Assembly: GCF_010501075.1 (NCBI RefSeq)
Contig: NZ_QVMN01000003.1
Span: 386,292 to 450,291, forward strand
DNA: 64,000 bases
Origin: Dysgonomonas sp. 25
Lineage (GTDB): Bacteria; Bacteroidota; Bacteroidia; Bacteroidales; Dysgonomonadaceae
Reading direction: 5' to 3'
In this document: positions 61,876 through 64,000 of the stretch, one piece after another
Position numbering within the stretch: position 1 is the stretch's first letter
Layout of the letters: the number at the start of each line of letters is the position of its first letter
The notes under the pieces: model-generated
Database searches by the model: none
What the model was told of the DNA's origin: nothing
Seen by the model: only the letters and a program-made list of their open reading frames with translations
Program-made: the position numbers and the translations under genes

Positions 61876-62937
61876 ATGAAGATAGGCGATAAAGTACGAT
61901 TCCTGAATACAACCGGCGGAGGCATTGTCAAAGGCTTTCAGGGACGGGATATTGTCCTTGTAGAAGACGAAGACGGCTTCGACATTCCCGTACTTATCCG
62001 CGAATGTGTCATCATCGAGGAAGGAAAAGACAATCAGGTACGCAACCAGCCTCAGCAGGAAGCTGCGATACAGCAAATTGTCCACACCTACCAATCGCAA
62101 CCCACCAAACAGGAGGAAGCGTACATCCCCGTCGAAACGAAGGAAGGCGAACAACTTACGGTTGCTTTAGCCTATCTCCCTATAGATGCCAAATCGCTCA
62201 GTTCGACGAATTTCGAGTGCTATCTGATAAACGACAGCAACTATTACCTGTCGTACAGCTACCTCTCTCATACCGGGCAGGCTTGGATAAGCCGCCAGAC
62301 AGGTGTGATAGAGCCCAATACCAAAATCTTCGTCGAAGAGTTTGCCCATGATATGCTCAACGATCTGGAGCGTGTTTGCTTGCAATTCTTTGCCTACAAA
62401 CAGGATAAAGCCTTCGACCTGAAGAATACCTATTCGATAGATTTGCGCATCGACACGGTCAAATTCTATAAGCTACACAGTTTCAAAGACAACGACTACT
62501 TCGACGAGGATGCGTTGCTCTATACGCTGGTTCGCAGAGATTTGCCCGAACGCGAATTGAAGGTATCAGCCGAAGATCTTGCCCTTGCCATGCAGGAAAA
62601 GAAACAAGCCGACAGACGTCCGCGTATACAACCTTTGCACAAGAAAGAAAAGAGCGCTATCGTCGAGATAGATTTACATATCGATGCTCTGTTAGATACC
62701 ACAGCCGGATTGTCCAATGCTGATATCCTCGATTACCAGCTTTCCAAATTCAGGGAGGTAATGGACGAGAATCTCAAAAACAAGGGGCAGAAAATCGTCT
62801 TCATCCACGGCAAAGGAGACGGTGTATTAAAGAACGCTGTCATAGACGAATTGAAGAAGAAATACAAATCAGCCTATTATCAGGATGCTTCTTTCCGCGA
62901 ATACGGATACGGGGCAACGATGGTAACTATCAAATAA
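61876..62937 (+). CDS. DUF2027-Smr domain protein
   Basis: A 353-residue protein with a DUF2027-type N-terminal region (MKIGDKVRFLNTTGGGIVKG, then DIVLVEDEDGFDIPVLIREC) and a C-terminal Smr domain (about 270-353) beginning VEIDLHIDAL and holding FIHGKGDGVLKNAVIDELKKKY and FREYGYGATMV. Smr domains are nucleases or nucleic acid-binding modules, related to MutS2 tails. In Bacteroidota the fusion is widespread, and its target is unknown. Confidence 0.9.
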   Translation: MKIGDKVRFLNTTGGGIVKGFQGRDIVLVEDEDGFDIPVLIRECVIIEEGKDNQVRNQPQQEAAIQQIVHTYQSQPTKQEEAYIPVETKEGEQLTVALAYLPIDAKSLSSTNFECYLINDSNYYLSYSYLSHTGQAWISRQTGVIEPNTKIFVEEFAHDMLNDLERVCLQFFAYKQDKAFDLKNTYSIDLRIDTVKFYKLHSFKDNDYFDEDALLYTLVRRDLPERELKVSAEDLALAMQEKKQADRRPRIQPLHKKEKSAIVEIDLHIDALLDTTAGLSNADILDYQLSKFREVMDENLKNKGQKIVFIHGKGDGVLKNAVIDELKKKYKSAYYQDASFREYGYGATMVTIK

Positions 62938-62966
62938 TTGAATTACAAAACTATAAAACAATCAAT

Positions 62967-63551
62967 ATGAAAGTATTAAGAAGAATCGCAGCATTCCTGT
63001 TTGTTGCAACATTATTAGTCAGCTGCGATGCAGCTCAAAGCCTTTCGGGCGCTTACAATATGGTCAATTGTAAATATTCGTACAACTCTTTGTCGAATGT
63101 ATCGGTTTCGGGGATGAACCTCTCCAATGGATTGTCTTTGTCGAGCATACCGAAGCTAACTTCAATCCTCACCGGAACGGCAACGTCTATCCCTGTGGAT
63201 ATGACGGTCAACTTGGATGTGAACAATCCCAATGCATCCGAAGCGTTTCTAAACGGTTTGCAATATATCGTTACCATAGACAATCTGCAACTGACGTCGG
63301 GCTCTATCAATGAACGCCTGAGTGTTTCTGCTGGCGAAACCAAAACTATGCCTATCAATCTGCAACTGGATATTGCCCAGTATCTGAAAGGCGATTCCAA
63401 AGATACAATGGTTAATATCATTAAGAATATTGCAGGAATCGGCACAGAGAAGTCAAATGTTTCGATTCAGATAAAGCCATCTTTTATGATTGGATCTCAA
63501 CAAGTCGTGTCGCCGATATATATCCCTGTCAACTTCACGGTGGGCAAGTAA
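62967..63551 (+). CDS. Lipoprotein of unknown function with LEA-like fold
   Basis: A 194-residue lipoprotein (LFVATLLVSC, Cys20) with the pattern of LEA14-type beta-sandwich proteins: VNLDVNNPNASEAFLNGLQY, then NLQLTSGSINERLSVSAGETKTMPINLQLD, and QQVVSPIYIPVNFTV at the end. The LEA assignment is tentative. A bidirectional terminator lies between it and guaB. Confidence 0.72.
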   Translation: MKVLRRIAAFLFVATLLVSCDAAQSLSGAYNMVNCKYSYNSLSNVSVSGMNLSNGLSLSSIPKLTSILTGTATSIPVDMTVNLDVNNPNASEAFLNGLQYIVTIDNLQLTSGSINERLSVSAGETKTMPINLQLDIAQYLKGDSKDTMVNIIKNIAGIGTEKSNVSIQIKPSFMIGSQQVVSPIYIPVNFTVGK

Positions 63552-63577
63552 TTCTATCGTCCGACATCCTAATGATA

Positions 63578-63606
63578 AAAGGCAGCTCTCTCAGAAAGCT
63601 GCCTTT
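63578..63606. terminator. Bidirectional terminator between the lipoprotein gene and guaB
   Basis: AAAGGCAGCT (63578-63587) pairs perfectly with AGCTGCCTTT (63597-63606) across a 9-nt loop. Both sides have A/T runs, so it can serve both convergent genes. Confidence 0.85.
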
Positions 63607-63630
63607 AACATATATAGTCTTTTTTAGCGA

Positions 63631-64000
<370 letters not shown>

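Overview
The window comes from a member of the Bacteroidota, most likely a Bacteroidales organism close to Dysgonomonas or Porphyromonas (inference). The support is the type IX secretion proteins PorP, PorK, PorN and GldH, a BtuB-BtuG vitamin B12 uptake pair behind a cobalamin riboswitch, FISUMP-type surface proteins, many lipoproteins, and -7 promoter boxes of the TAnnTTTG type ahead of several genes. It holds about 55 genes and one tRNA, with no rRNA, prophage, insertion sequence or CRISPR array.

Layout. 0-7.3 kb is a mixed set of stand-alone enzymes: a truncated AraC regulator, a SplB-like radical SAM protein, two glyoxalase-fold proteins, a ferredoxin-like protein, an HTH-Fic protein with a likely operator pair, a methyltransferase behind a possible structured leader, a GNAT protein and a Fpg/Nei-like protein that lacks the catalytic proline. 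7.3-10.8 kb (minus strand) is the B12 uptake operon. 10.8-11.8 kb is an AbiEii-type toxin-antitoxin pair. 11.9-17.9 kb (minus strand) is a run of ruvX, def, two Wza-like exporters, a Wzc-like tyrosine kinase and galE, closed by a terminator. It is followed by a pncB gene that has lost its middle, a SUI1 factor and an AddA-like helicase-nuclease.

22.4-58.9 kb is framed by two FISUMP-protein cassettes in opposite orientation. Each cassette has an outer flank of about 80 bp, a FISUMP gene, a field of short hairpin repeats, and a 169-bp inner repeat that is identical, in inverted orientation, at 25.2 and 55.7 kb. The left gene is intact. The right one carries an amber codon at position 3 and a frameshift. 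The roughly 30 kb between the inner repeats holds mostly core genes: glycosyltransferase, porN-porK-porP (with no porL/porM between K and N), a third FISUMP gene, a LytM-like protein, dxr, rseP, metF, holB, an AT-rich AAA ATPase plus PD-(D/E)XK-like pair, ricT-gldH, a TlpA-type lipoprotein, tRNA-Arg, a TPR/beta-barrel pair and an MFS carrier. 59-64 kb has gltX, waaA, a DUF2027-Smr protein, a lipoprotein and the 3' end of guaB.

The strongest candidates for something undescribed are the inverted FISUMP cassette system with its repeat fields, the AAA/PD-(D/E)XK gene pair, the porK-porN junction lacking the motor genes, and the Fic gene with its own paired palindromes. Gene calls rest on reading the translations. 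Promoter, terminator and repeat calls were made by eye.
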